DNA from: Nocardioides renjunii
GTDB lineage: Bacteria > Actinomycetota > Actinomycetes > Propionibacteriales > Nocardioidaceae
Direction: 5' to 3'
Assembly (NCBI RefSeq): GCF_034661175.1
Contig: NZ_CP141058.1
Span: forward strand, 1,240,001 to 1,304,000
DNA: 64,000 nt
The notes beneath the pieces are model-generated. The model did no database searches and was not told the DNA's origin. It saw only the letters and a list, made by a program, of their open reading frames with translations. Shown here one piece after another: positions 34,668 to 43,098 of this stretch. The stretch's first letter is position 1. Each line of letters begins with the position of its first letter. A program made the translations under genes and the position numbers.

Positions 34668-35531
34668 ATGGACGTGCGGCGACTCCGGATGCTCCTCGAG
34701 CTCTCCCGGCTCGGGTCGATGCACGAGGTGGCGGACGCGCTCGGCACCACGACCTCGAGCGTCTCCCAGGGCATCGCCGCCCTCGCCCGCGACGTCGGGA
34801 GCCCGCTCCTCGAGCCGGACGGCCGGCGCGTCCGCCTGACGCCGGCCGGGCGACGGCTGGCCGACCACGCCGTGACGATCCTCGCGGCGGTGGAGTCGGC
34901 CCGGCTCGACCTCGACCCCGCCGCCGAGCCGGTCGGCGTGCTGCGGGTGGCCGGGTTCGCCTCGGCCGTGCGCCGCTCGCTGCTCCCCGCGATCGACGAC
35001 CTGCAGCGCACCCATCCCGGCATCGAGGTCCGCGTCCTCGAGTACGAGCCGCTCGAGGCGTTCGGGCTGCTCGCGCGCGACGAGGTCGACCTCGCGCTCG
35101 TCTACGACTACGACCTCGCGCCCGCCGACTGGCGCGAGGACCACGAGGTCGTGCCGCTGTGGCAGGTCGAGTGGGGCGTCGGCGTGCCCACCCGCGACCG
35201 CGGGCTCACGCTCGCCGACCTCGCCGACCGCGACTGGATCATCAACTCGCGCAACACCGCCGACGAGGACGCACTGCGCACCCTCGCCTCACGGGCCGGC
35301 TTCGTCCCGCGCATCGCCCATCGCATCGACGCCCTCGAGCTGGTCGACGACCTGGTGGTCGCCGGCCGGGGGGTGGGGCTGCTGCCGCGCGGACGCGCGT
35401 CGCGGCGCGGGGTGAGCGTCGTACGCCTGCGCGACCCCGGGCTGTGGCTGCGCGCCTACGCCGTCACCCGGCGCGGCCGCGCGACCTGGCCGCCGCTGCG
35501 TGCGGTGACCGAGCGCCTGGCGACCGGCTGA
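34668..35531 (+). CDS. LysR-family regulator divergent from EamA exporter
   Basis: 287 residues, ATG at 34668. HTH about 1-60 ([37 protein letters not shown]), then a ligand-binding domain from about 85 ([24 protein letters not shown]). The divergent arrangement strongly suggests that it controls the exporter gene. The short spacer holds several T-N11-A-like arrangements (for example around 34630-34660), but I cannot single out one site. Confidence 0.9.
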   Translation: MDVRRLRMLLELSRLGSMHEVADALGTTTSSVSQGIAALARDVGSPLLEPDGRRVRLTPAGRRLADHAVTILAAVESARLDLDPAAEPVGVLRVAGFASAVRRSLLPAIDDLQRTHPGIEVRVLEYEPLEAFGLLARDEVDLALVYDYDLAPADWREDHEVVPLWQVEWGVGVPTRDRGLTLADLADRDWIINSRNTADEDALRTLASRAGFVPRIAHRIDALELVDDLVVAGRGVGLLPRGRASRRGVSVVRLRDPGLWLRAYAVTRRGRATWPPLRAVTERLATG

Positions 35532-35567
35532 GTACCCGCTGATTACAGGGGGAGGACCGGGCCGGCG

Positions 35568-36359
35568 TCAGCGGACGAGGCTGTTGCCGTGGACGGCGGC
35601 GAGCCGCGCCTTGACGCTGAGCAGCGTCTCGATGATGAGGTCCTCGCGGCCGTTGTCGAGGCGGCTGATCGGCACGGCGACGCTGAGGGCGTCGACGGCC
35701 TGGTGGCTGAAGGGCAGGGCGACGCCGAAGCAGCGCACGCCCATGCACGACTCCTCGCTCTCGGTGGCGTAGCCGTGGATCTCCGCGCGCTCGATGATCT
35801 CGAGGACCGCGTCCTTGTCGGTGGTGGTGTTGGGCGTGATCGCGCTGATGTGGTCGGGGACCATGTCGCGGCGCTCCTCCAGGGGCAGCTCGGCGAGCAG
35901 CGCCCGGCCCAGGGAGGTGGCGTAGGCGGGCAGGCGCCGGCCGACGGCGGAGTGCATCCGCAGCGGGTGCATCGACTCGCGCTTGGCGGTGTAGATGACG
36001 TCGTGGCCGTCGAGGCGCCCGAGGTGCACGGTCTCCTCGGTGGCCGCCGCGACCTCGTCGAGGACCGAGGCGGCACGCGCGAGCACGGGGTCGCCGTCGA
36101 GGTAGGCCGAGCTCACGACGAGGGAGTGGATCCCGAGCTGGTAGACGCTGCCGGTGGGATCGGTCTGCAGCCACCCGCGGTCCACCATCGTGCGCAGCAG
36201 CGCGTGCAGGCTGCTCTTGGGGATGCTCAGCCGGGTCGAGAGCTGCAGCTGGGTGCCGGGGCCGTTGGCGGCGATCTCGTCGAGCAGGTCGAGCGCCCGG
36301 GCGGCCGACTTGACCGGACCGGCGGCGGTGGGCGGAGCGAGCTCCTTCTGCAGCGTCAT
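35568..36359 (-). CDS. IclR-family regulator of the kdu/KDG catabolic cluster
   Basis: 263 residues, ATG at 36359 after GGGGAGACGAG. N-terminal winged HTH (about 15-75; ARALDLLDEIAANGPGTQLQLSTRLSIPKSSLHALLRTMVDRGWL) and the IclR effector domain (about 90-255; LGRLDGHDVIYTAKRES, GRRLPAYATSLGRALLA, CMGVRCFGVALPF). The KdgR group of this family senses 2-keto-3-deoxygluconate and represses pectin/uronate genes. Divergence from kduI makes the same role likely. Dyads in the kduI promoter are the probable operators. Confidence 0.9.
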   Translation of the reverse strand: MTLQKELAPPTAAGPVKSAARALDLLDEIAANGPGTQLQLSTRLSIPKSSLHALLRTMVDRGWLQTDPTGSVYQLGIHSLVVSSAYLDGDPVLARAASVLDEVAAATEETVHLGRLDGHDVIYTAKRESMHPLRMHSAVGRRLPAYATSLGRALLAELPLEERRDMVPDHISAITPNTTTDKDAVLEIIERAEIHGYATESEESCMGVRCFGVALPFSHQAVDALSVAVPISRLDNGREDLIIETLLSVKARLAAVHGNSLVR

Positions 36360-36431
36360 GGACTCGTCTCCCCGTGATGGTGCGGGGCTCCGTGCCCCGT
36401 CGTGCTCGATCGTAGCGCGAGTTCGCATACA

Positions 36432-36445
36432 TGGACAGTGGTCCA
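36432..36445. promoter_or_regulatory. TGGAC-AGTG-GTCCA dyad between IclR gene and kduI promoter
   Basis: A 5-4-5 inverted repeat just upstream of the kduI -35 and about 75 bp upstream of the IclR start codon. Possible autoregulatory site or activator site for the IclR protein. Confidence 0.4.
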
Positions 36446-36450
36446 GATGC

Positions 36451-36480
36451 TTGACCAGTGACGGGCGTCACGTATACGCT
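36451..36480 (+). promoter_or_regulatory. Predicted kduI operon promoter
   Basis: TTGACC (36451-36456), 18-bp spacer, TACGCT (36475-36480); an overlapping TATACG (36473-36478) is an alternative -10. Initiation would fall within the first GAACNCAGTTC dyad, so a bound repressor would block the start site. Confidence 0.6.
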
Positions 36481-36510
36481 GAACTCAGTTCACATAGACG
36501 AACGCAGTTC
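36480..36510. promoter_or_regulatory. Two GAAC-NCA-GTTC operators (probable IclR/KdgR sites)
   Basis: TGAAC-TCA-GTTCA at 36480-36492 and GAAC-GCA-GTTC at 36500-36510 share the consensus GAAC(T/G)CAGTTC, centres 19 bp apart, nearly two helical turns. They cover the predicted start site and leader of kduI. The spacing suits a pair of regulator dimers on one DNA face. Confidence 0.65.
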
Positions 36511-36534
36511 ATAACACCGAGGAGTGTTCCCGTC

Positions 36535-37350
36535 ATGCAGGTGCGATATTCCACGTCTCCGACCAGTGCGGAGACTGCCACCACGGCAGACCTGCGCGAC
36601 ACCTTCCTGGTCCCGGACCTCTTCGTCAACGGTGAGGTCCACGCCACCTACACCCACGAGGACCGCATGGTGATCGGCGGCGCGGTGCCCGGCACGGGGC
36701 AGCTCGACCTGCCGGCCTGGACCGACGTCCTCGGCACCGAGTCCCACCTCGAGCGCCGCGAGCTCGGCGTCATCAACGTCGGCGGCGCCGGCCACGTCAT
36801 CGTGGACGGCGAGAAGTTCGAGCTCGAGCACCTCGACGGCCTCTACGTCGGCCGGGGGAGCGAGGTCGCCTTCGCCGGCGAGGAGGCCGCCTTCTACTTC
36901 GTGTCGGCCTCGGCCCACGCGACCTACCCCGCCACCCTCCTGAGCCACGAGCAGGTCGAGCCGGTCGCCCTCGGGTCGCCGGAGGCGGCCAACGAGCGCA
37001 GCCTGTTCCGCTACGCGTGGGGCCAGGACCTCGAGACCTCCGTCCTCCAGTTCGGCGTCACCGTCATCGCCGACGGCTCGGTGTGGAACACGTTCCCGCC
37101 CCACCTCCACGCGCGCCGCACCGAGGTCTACTGCTACGTCGACCTGGCCGAGGACGACCGCGTCTTCCACTTCATGGGCCAGCCCGGGCACACCCGCCAC
37201 CTCGTGGTGCGGAACCGCCAGGCCGTCATCGCGCCGCCGTGGTCGATCCACGCCGGCGCCGGCACCGGGTCGTACGCCTTCATCTGGGCGATGGCCGGTG
37301 AGAACAACTGCTACACCGACCTCTCGCCCGTGGCGGTGGACGACCTGTGA
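36535..37350 (+). CDS. kduI: 5-dehydro-4-deoxy-D-glucuronate isomerase KduI
   Basis: 271 residues (family about 278), ATG at 36535. The cupin-like KduI fold has the zinc ligands in FPPHLHARRTEVYCY (two His and Glu) and in WSIHAGAGTG, and the family-typical GGAVPGTGQLDLP and ERRELGVINVGG segments. It isomerises 4-deoxy-L-threo-5-hexosulose uronate, the product of unsaturated uronates from pectin or glycosaminoglycan lyases, to 3-deoxy-2,5-hexodiulosonate. First gene of the coupled operon; kduD starts inside its stop. Confidence 0.95.
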   Translation: MQVRYSTSPTSAETATTADLRDTFLVPDLFVNGEVHATYTHEDRMVIGGAVPGTGQLDLPAWTDVLGTESHLERRELGVINVGGAGHVIVDGEKFELEHLDGLYVGRGSEVAFAGEEAAFYFVSASAHATYPATLLSHEQVEPVALGSPEAANERSLFRYAWGQDLETSVLQFGVTVIADGSVWNTFPPHLHARRTEVYCYVDLAEDDRVFHFMGQPGHTRHLVVRNRQAVIAPPWSIHAGAGTGSYAFIWAMAGENNCYTDLSPVAVDDL

Positions 37351-38162
37351 CCCAGCTCGCCCCCTCCTCCTCCCGGTCCGGCTCCCCGTCGCCCGCCACC
37401 GACGGCGCCCGCTCGCCGTTCGACCTGCACGGCAGGTGCGCGGTGGTGACCGGTGCCGGTCGCGGCATCGGGCGCGCGGTGGCCCTCGGCCTCGCGCAGG
37501 CCGGCGCCGACGTCGTGCTCCTCGGTCGCCCCGGCGCCCAGGACGCCACGCGTGACGCCGTGCAGGAGCTGGGCCGGTCGGTCGACGTGGTCGACCTCGA
37601 CGTGAGCGACCACGACGCCGTCGAGCGCGTGGCCGCCGAGCTGGCCGCCGAGCGCCAGGTCGACGTCCTCGTCAACAACGCCGGGATCATCGACCGCGAG
37701 GACAGCGTCGACGTCGACCGCGCGTCGTGGGAGCGGGTCCTCGACGTGAACCTCACCGGGATGTTCCTCCTCTGCCAGGCGCTCGGGCGTCCGATGGTCG
37801 AGCGCGGCCACGGCAAGATCGTCAGCATCGCCAGCCTGCTGTCCTTCCAGGGCGGCGTCCGCGTGGTGTCGTACGCCGCCAGCAAGCACGGCGTCGCCGG
37901 CGTCACCAAGGCGCTCGCCAACGAGTGGGGACCGCACGGCGTGCAGGTCAACGCGATCGCGCCCGGCTACATCTCCACCGACAACACCACCGCCCTGCGC
38001 GAGGACCCCGACCGCTCGCGGTCCATCCTCGAGCGGATCCCCGCGGGCCGCTGGGGCTCGGCCGACGACATCGCCGGCGCGGCGGTCTTCCTCAGCTCGT
38101 CGGCCGCCGACTACGTCAACGGGCACGTGCTCGCCGTCGACGGCGGCTGGATGGCCCGCTGA
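37347..38162 (+). CDS. kduD: 2-deoxy-D-gluconate / 2,5-diketo-3-deoxygluconate reductase KduD (SDR)
   Basis: 271 residues with a GTG in GTGA overlap with kduI. Classical short-chain dehydrogenase: GAGRGIGRAVA nucleotide loop, LVNNAGI, catalytic Ser in SIASL, YAASK (Tyr and Lys), and PGYISTDNT. KduD reduces 3-deoxy-2,5-hexodiulosonate to 2-keto-3-deoxygluconate with NAD(P)H. The Pro/Ser-rich first 25 residues are an extension. The assignment rests on the fused kduI-kduD order and SDR motifs. Confidence 0.9.
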   Translation: MTQLAPSSSRSGSPSPATDGARSPFDLHGRCAVVTGAGRGIGRAVALGLAQAGADVVLLGRPGAQDATRDAVQELGRSVDVVDLDVSDHDAVERVAAELAAERQVDVLVNNAGIIDREDSVDVDRASWERVLDVNLTGMFLLCQALGRPMVERGHGKIVSIASLLSFQGGVRVVSYAASKHGVAGVTKALANEWGPHGVQVNAIAPGYISTDNTTALREDPDRSRSILERIPAGRWGSADDIAGAAVFLSSSAADYVNGHVLAVDGGWMAR

Positions 38163-38319
38163 CCCACCCGGTTCCCCGCACCACCCCCACCGCACCATCC
38201 CTCACCCCGCCGCACCACCCCACCGCACCACCCCTCACCGCACCACCACTCGGGGCAGTACCTGACCCAGTCAGTCCCACCGCCGGACAACCGGCTCCGA
38301 AAGAGAATGAGGATCGACC

Positions 38320-39405
38320 ATGAAGTTCACCTCTCGACCGACCGCAGTCGTGCTCGGCCTGACCCTGGCAGCTGCCGCCCTCGCCGGCTGCAGCGAGGAG
38401 GCCGGTGGCAGCGGCGGTGGCGGCTCCGAGGCTGGAGCCTGCGCGCCCGAGGACGTCACCCTGGTGGGCCAGGTGCGCAACGAGTCCAACCCCTACGAGG
38501 CTTCGTGGCTCGACGGCGGCGACGCCTTCGCCGAGCAGGTCGGCCTCGAGCAGCAGCGCCTCACCTACGACGCCGACTCGACCAAGCAGCAGGAGCAGAT
38601 CACCCAGCTGCTCGCCGGCAACACCGACTGCCTCGTCATGAACATCCTGCCCAACGGCGACTCCGACACCCTGCCGATCGTCGAGGGTGCCGAGGAGGCC
38701 GGCGCCTACCTCGTCACGCAGTGGAACAAGCCGGCCGACGTCAACGTCACCGACTACGACCAGTGGCTGAGCCACATCACCTACAACGGCGTGGAGTCCG
38801 GCCAGCAGATCGGCGACGCGCTCGCGGAGGCCATCGGCGGCTCGGGCGGCATCATCGCCCTGCAGGGCATCCTCGACACCGGCGCCGCCAAGGACCGCTT
38901 CGCCGGGCTCGAGGCGTCGCTGGAGGCCAACCCCGACGTCGAGCTCCTCGACGACCAGACCGCCAACTTCTCGCGCGACGAGGCGCTGGCCGTCACCAAG
39001 ACGCTCCTCACCAAGCACGGTGACGACGTCAAGGGCATCTGGGCCGCCAACGACGACATGGCGCTCGGCGCGCTCGCGGCGCTCGAGCAGGCGGGCCGGG
39101 ACGACGTCGCGGTCGTCGGCATCGACGCCGTCCCGGACGCGCTGACCGCCATCGAGGACGGCGCCATGACCGCGACCGTCTCCTCGGACGGCCCGTGGCA
39201 GGGCGGCATCGGCCTGGCCATCGGCTACTGCGTGGCCACCGGTGAGCTCTCCGTCGACGACATCGCCGACGAGGACCGCGCCTGGTTCGCCGAGCAGTTC
39301 CTCATCACCGGCGACAACGTCGGCGAGTTCACCGCTCCCGAGGTGGACGAGTCCGACTTCGCGTGCGACAACGTCTTCAGCCGGTCGCAGGGCCCGATCT
39401 CGTGA
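38320..39405 (+). CDS. Sugar ABC transporter substrate-binding lipoprotein (RbsB-like)
   Basis: 361 residues, ATG at 38320. Lipoprotein signal with lipobox LAGC, modified Cys C24, then a Gly/Ser-rich linker. The binding domain is the periplasmic-binding-protein type I fold (TLVGQVRNESNPYEASWLDGGDAFAEQVG; IWAANDDMALGALAALEQAG; VAVVGIDAVPDAL). Preceded by 157 bp with C-rich CCGCACCACC-like runs and no hairpin. It delivers substrate to the two permeases and ATPase encoded next. From the cluster, a deoxy-keto uronate, KDG or oligo-uronate is a plausible substrate. Confidence 0.92.
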   Translation: MKFTSRPTAVVLGLTLAAAALAGCSEEAGGSGGGGSEAGACAPEDVTLVGQVRNESNPYEASWLDGGDAFAEQVGLEQQRLTYDADSTKQQEQITQLLAGNTDCLVMNILPNGDSDTLPIVEGAEEAGAYLVTQWNKPADVNVTDYDQWLSHITYNGVESGQQIGDALAEAIGGSGGIIALQGILDTGAAKDRFAGLEASLEANPDVELLDDQTANFSRDEALAVTKTLLTKHGDDVKGIWAANDDMALGALAALEQAGRDDVAVVGIDAVPDALTAIEDGAMTATVSSDGPWQGGIGLAIGYCVATGELSVDDIADEDRAWFAEQFLITGDNVGEFTAPEVDESDFACDNVFSRSQGPIS

Positions 39406-40421
39406 CCATGACATCCCCCGCCAAGGCCGACGACGAGGTCGTGATCCCGCCGCGCCCCCAGCCTCGGCGGGGGGTGTCGCTCCGGGACGCTGGTCCCCCG
39501 ATCGCGCTGGTGGTCATCGTCGGCATCTTCTCGGTGCTGAGCCCTGACTTCCGCACGGTCGGCAACGTGCAGAACATCCTGGACGCGGCGGCGGTCCTCG
39601 CCGTCGTCACCTGCGGCATCTCCTTCGTGCTGATGATGGGGTCGATCGACCTCTCGGTCCCTGGAGTGATGGGGGCCTCCGCGATCGCGGTCGCCCTGCT
39701 CGTCGCCAACAACCGCAACGGCAACGACTGGGGACTCCTCGGCGTCCTCGTCGCGGTCCTGCTCGGCTCGGCCCTCGGCTGCCTGAGCGGCATGGCGCTG
39801 GTGACGCTGAAGGTCCCGTCCTTCATGACCACTCTCGGTGTGTCGGCCGTCGGGCTCGGCGTCGCGACGCTGCTGTTCTCCGGCGTGCAGCCCAACATCT
39901 CCGACGAGATGCTGCGCAGCTGGGCCGTCAGCCGCTTCCTGGGCCTGGCCTACCTGACGTGGATCGCCGTCGGCTGCGTGCTCGTCGGCTGGCTCGTCCA
40001 GCGCTACTCGCGCCTGGGCCGCTACGCGTACGCGATCGGCGGCGCCGAGGAGGTGTTGTCCCTCTCCGGCGTGAAGGTCGCCCCCTACAAGGTCGCCGTG
40101 TTCACCCTCGCCGGGTCGTTCTACGGGCTCGCGGGCGTGCTGGTGACGAGCCAGCTCAGCGCCGGGCTCGTCCAGGCGGGCAAGGGCTACGACTTCGCGG
40201 CGATCACCGCCGCCGTCGTCGGTGGCACCCTGCTCACCGGCGGTCGCGGGGGAGTGCTCCACTCCGCCGTCGGCGTCCTCCTCGTCACCGTCCTGACCAA
40301 CGGCCTCGTGCAGATCGGGGTCAGCCCCTACTGGCAGGGCGGTGTCCAGGGCCTCATCGTCGTCGCGGCCGTCTCGGCCGCGGTCATCCCCCAGCGTCGT
40401 AGGAACCAGGTGACCAAGTGA
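39402..40421 (+). CDS. Sugar ABC transporter permease (RbsC-like) 1
   Basis: 339 residues; GTG at 39402 overlaps the binding-protein stop, with an ATG two codons on as an alternative. Eight to ten hydrophobic helices and the BPD_transp_2 pattern: VTCGISFVLMMGSIDLSVPGVMG, TLKVPSFMTTLGVSAVGLGV, YAIGGAEEVLSLSGVKVAPYK (the EAA-like cytoplasmic loop that contacts the ATPase) and AAVVGGTLLTGGRGG. Translational coupling on both sides. Confidence 0.92.
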   Translation: MTMTSPAKADDEVVIPPRPQPRRGVSLRDAGPPIALVVIVGIFSVLSPDFRTVGNVQNILDAAAVLAVVTCGISFVLMMGSIDLSVPGVMGASAIAVALLVANNRNGNDWGLLGVLVAVLLGSALGCLSGMALVTLKVPSFMTTLGVSAVGLGVATLLFSGVQPNISDEMLRSWAVSRFLGLAYLTWIAVGCVLVGWLVQRYSRLGRYAYAIGGAEEVLSLSGVKVAPYKVAVFTLAGSFYGLAGVLVTSQLSAGLVQAGKGYDFAAITAAVVGGTLLTGGRGGVLHSAVGVLLVTVLTNGLVQIGVSPYWQGGVQGLIVVAAVSAAVIPQRRRNQVTK

Positions 40422-41980
40422 CCACCGACCTGCAGCTCCAGCCCGACGCCCCGGCGCCGGCTCCCGTCCCCGCCCTCGAGGTGCGCGGACTGGTCAAGCA
40501 CTACCCGGGCGTCAAGGCGCTCGACGGCGTCGACCTCGTCGTGCGCCAGCACGAGGTGCTCGGCCTCGCCGGCGAGAACGGCGCCGGCAAGTCCACGCTC
40601 CTCAAGGCGCTCGTCGGCCTGGTCCGCCCCGACTCCGGCGAGATCTGGGTCCGGGGCGAGAAGGTCCGCCTGCGCAGCGTCGTCGAGGCCGCCGACCACG
40701 GCATCGGCATGGTGTTCCAGGAGCAGTCGCTCGTCCCCAACCTCACCGCCGCGGAGAACATCGTCCTGGGCAGCGAGGGCGCCGGCGTGCGCCGCGGGAT
40801 CTACCGCTGGGACACGATGCGCAAGCTCGCGCAGGCCCAGCTCGACAAGATCGGCTCCCACATCGACCCGCTGGCGCGCACCGACATGTTGACGTTCGCC
40901 GAGCGGCAGATGGTCGAGATCGCCAAGGTCCTCCGCATCGAGGAGCGCACCTCCCACCCGCCCGTCATCATCCTCGACGAGCCCACCTCGGTGCTGGAGT
41001 CCAAGGAGATCGAGACGCTCTTCACCCAGGTCCGCCGGCTCCGCGAGTTCGCGTCGGTGGTCTTCGTCTCGCACCGCCTCGACGAGGTGCTCGACGTGTG
41101 CGACCGGGTCACCGTGCTCCGCGGCGGGCAGTCGGTGGGCGAGGTGGCCACCGCGGGCGCCGCGCCCTCGGAGCTGCACCGCATGATGATCGGCTCGACG
41201 GGCTCCGACGACCACTACCACGCGGGACTCTCGGAGCGGACCGCGGCGGAGGCCGAGCCCCGCCTGGTCGTCACCGGGCTGTCCGGCAGGACCTTCCGCG
41301 ACGTGGACCTCGAGGTCAGGGCCGGTGAGATCGTCGGCATCGTCGGCGTGCACGGCTCGGGGCGCGAGGACGTGTGCCGCGCGCTCTTCGGGGCCGAGCC
41401 CACCCTGGCCGGCGAGGTCACCCTCGACGGCCGGAAGCTCGACCTGTCCGGCACCCGGGCCGCCGTGGCCTCCGGCGTCGGCTACGTGCCCGCCGAGCGC
41501 AAGATCGAGGGCATGGTCGGCCCGATGTCGGTCGCCGACAACATGACCCTCACCAAGCAGAAGTCGCGCTGCGCCGGCCCGATGGTGGTGCCGCAGAAGC
41601 AGGCCACCCTGGTCGACAAGTGGATCGAGCGGCTCTCGATCCGCACCCCGCACCGCGGCACGCAGATCGGGCGCCTGTCCGGCGGCAACCAGCAGAAGGT
41701 CGTCCTGGCGCGCTGGCTGGTGGCCGGCGACATCCGCCTGCTGCTCCTCGACCACCCGACCCGCGGCCTCGACATCGGCGCCCGCTCGGAGGTCTACCGG
41801 CTGATGCGCGAGCTCGCCAACAGCGGCGTGGCCACCGTGCTCCTCGCCGACAGCCTGGAGGAGGCCATCGGGATGTCCGACCGGATCATCGTGATGAGCG
41901 ACGGTCGGGCGACCGCCGAGGTCGCGTGCCCCCACGGCGGCAAGCCGACCCCGCTCGACCTGGTGAAGGAGATGGTCTGA
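40418..41980 (+). CDS. Sugar ABC transporter ATPase, two NBDs (RbsA/MglA-like)
   Basis: 520 residues, GTG in GTGA overlap. NBD1: Walker A GENGAGKST, Q-loop VFQEQ, Walker B VIILDEPTSVLE, but a degenerate signature (LTFAERQMVEIAKVL). NBD2: degenerate Walker A (GVHGSGRED), intact LSGGNQQKVVLARWL, and Walker B LLLLDHPTRGLD, where the catalytic Glu after Asp is His. So each composite ATP site has one weakened component, a known feature of this family. The E-to-H change is noted separately. Energises uptake through the two permeases. Confidence 0.93.
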   Translation: MTTDLQLQPDAPAPAPVPALEVRGLVKHYPGVKALDGVDLVVRQHEVLGLAGENGAGKSTLLKALVGLVRPDSGEIWVRGEKVRLRSVVEAADHGIGMVFQEQSLVPNLTAAENIVLGSEGAGVRRGIYRWDTMRKLAQAQLDKIGSHIDPLARTDMLTFAERQMVEIAKVLRIEERTSHPPVIILDEPTSVLESKEIETLFTQVRRLREFASVVFVSHRLDEVLDVCDRVTVLRGGQSVGEVATAGAAPSELHRMMIGSTGSDDHYHAGLSERTAAEAEPRLVVTGLSGRTFRDVDLEVRAGEIVGIVGVHGSGREDVCRALFGAEPTLAGEVTLDGRKLDLSGTRAAVASGVGYVPAERKIEGMVGPMSVADNMTLTKQKSRCAGPMVVPQKQATLVDKWIERLSIRTPHRGTQIGRLSGGNQQKVVLARWLVAGDIRLLLLDHPTRGLDIGARSEVYRLMRELANSGVATVLLADSLEEAIGMSDRIIVMSDGRATAEVACPHGGKPTPLDLVKEMV

Positions 41981-41981
41981 G

Positions 41982-42989
41982 ATGAGCACACCGGTCCTCA
42001 CGACCCCCGAGTCCAACCCGGCGGCCGAGCCCGCCATCGTCAAGGGCGGTCCCACCGTCGGCCAGCGCGTCACCTCGTTCATGCCGCTCATCGCGCTCGT
42101 CGCGCTGCTCGCGGCCCTCACGGTCGCCGACCCCGACTTCATCACCCAGCGCAGCCTCACCGCCGCCGTACGCACGTCGGCCCCGCTGGTCGTGCTCGCG
42201 GCCGGTGCCACGCTGGTGGTGCTGTGCGGTGGCATCGACCTGTCGATCGCCGCCCTCTGCTCCCTGTCGACGGTGTTCTTCGCGATGTGGTTGCCCGACC
42301 TCGGTGGCCTCACCGTGCTCGGCGTCATCGCCGCGGCCGGCGCCATCGGCGCCGTCCAGGGCATCGCGCACGTGCTGCTGAGGATCCCGTCGTTCGTCGT
42401 CACGCTCGGAGGCATGAGCATCTTCTCCGCGATCGCGCTCGTCATCTCCGACGCCGGGCCCATCCGGGTCGTCGACCGCGACGCCACGAAGTGGCTCAAC
42501 CTCTACGTCGCCGGCTACGTCCCGATGTCGTTCTTCGTCGCGCTCCTCGTCGTCGCGGTGATCTCGCTCGTCATCAAGCTCACGCCGCTGGAGAGCTTCG
42601 TCCGGGCCACCGGCTACTCGGAGTCGGCCGCCCGGCTGGCCGGCACGCCCGTCGACCTGGTGAAGGTCGCCGCGTTCACGGTGTCGGGCGCCTGTGCCGG
42701 CCTCGCCGCCGTCATGCTCGCCTCCCGCAACTTCAGCGGCAGCCCCACGATGGCCGACAACCTGCTGCTCCCCGCGGTGGCGGCCATCGTGGTCGGCGGC
42801 ACAGCCATCACCGGCGGTCACGGCTCGCTGTGGCGCAGCCTCGCCGGCGCCCTCGTCGTCACCCTGCTCCGGGTGGGCCTGCCGATCGTCGGCGTCCCGT
42901 CCGCCTGGGAGCAGATCCTCTACGGCGCCATCATCGTCGCCGCCGTCGCGCTCACCCTCGACCGGTCGAAGGTGCTGATCATCAAGTAG
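41982..42989 (+). CDS. Sugar ABC transporter permease (RbsC-like) 2
   Basis: 335 residues, ATG at 41982, one base after the ATPase stop. Same BPD_transp_2 family as the first permease: LVVLAAGATLVVLCGGIDLSIAAL, RIPSFVVTLGGMSIFSAIALV, FVRATGYSESAARLAGTPVDLVK coupling loop, and AIVVGGTAITGGHGSLWRS. The two different permeases flanking one double ATPase indicate a heterodimeric channel. Confidence 0.92.
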   Translation: MSTPVLTTPESNPAAEPAIVKGGPTVGQRVTSFMPLIALVALLAALTVADPDFITQRSLTAAVRTSAPLVVLAAGATLVVLCGGIDLSIAALCSLSTVFFAMWLPDLGGLTVLGVIAAAGAIGAVQGIAHVLLRIPSFVVTLGGMSIFSAIALVISDAGPIRVVDRDATKWLNLYVAGYVPMSFFVALLVVAVISLVIKLTPLESFVRATGYSESAARLAGTPVDLVKVAAFTVSGACAGLAAVMLASRNFSGSPTMADNLLLPAVAAIVVGGTAITGGHGSLWRSLAGALVVTLLRVGLPIVGVPSAWEQILYGAIIVAAVALTLDRSKVLIIK

Positions 42990-43098
42990 CAGCCCGACCC
43001 CGACCGCCACCCTGACCTCCAACCCCCCCGATCGCCCCGACACCCGACACCCGATCCACGATCCGCCACGAACCCCGCCACGAACCCGGAAGGCTCCC

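Noticed and set aside
38163-38319. Regulatory tandem repeat before the binding-protein gene (CCGCACCACC-like runs)
   Set aside because: The runs are irregular, C-rich low complexity without symmetry or a fixed period; no hairpin or operator could be defined.
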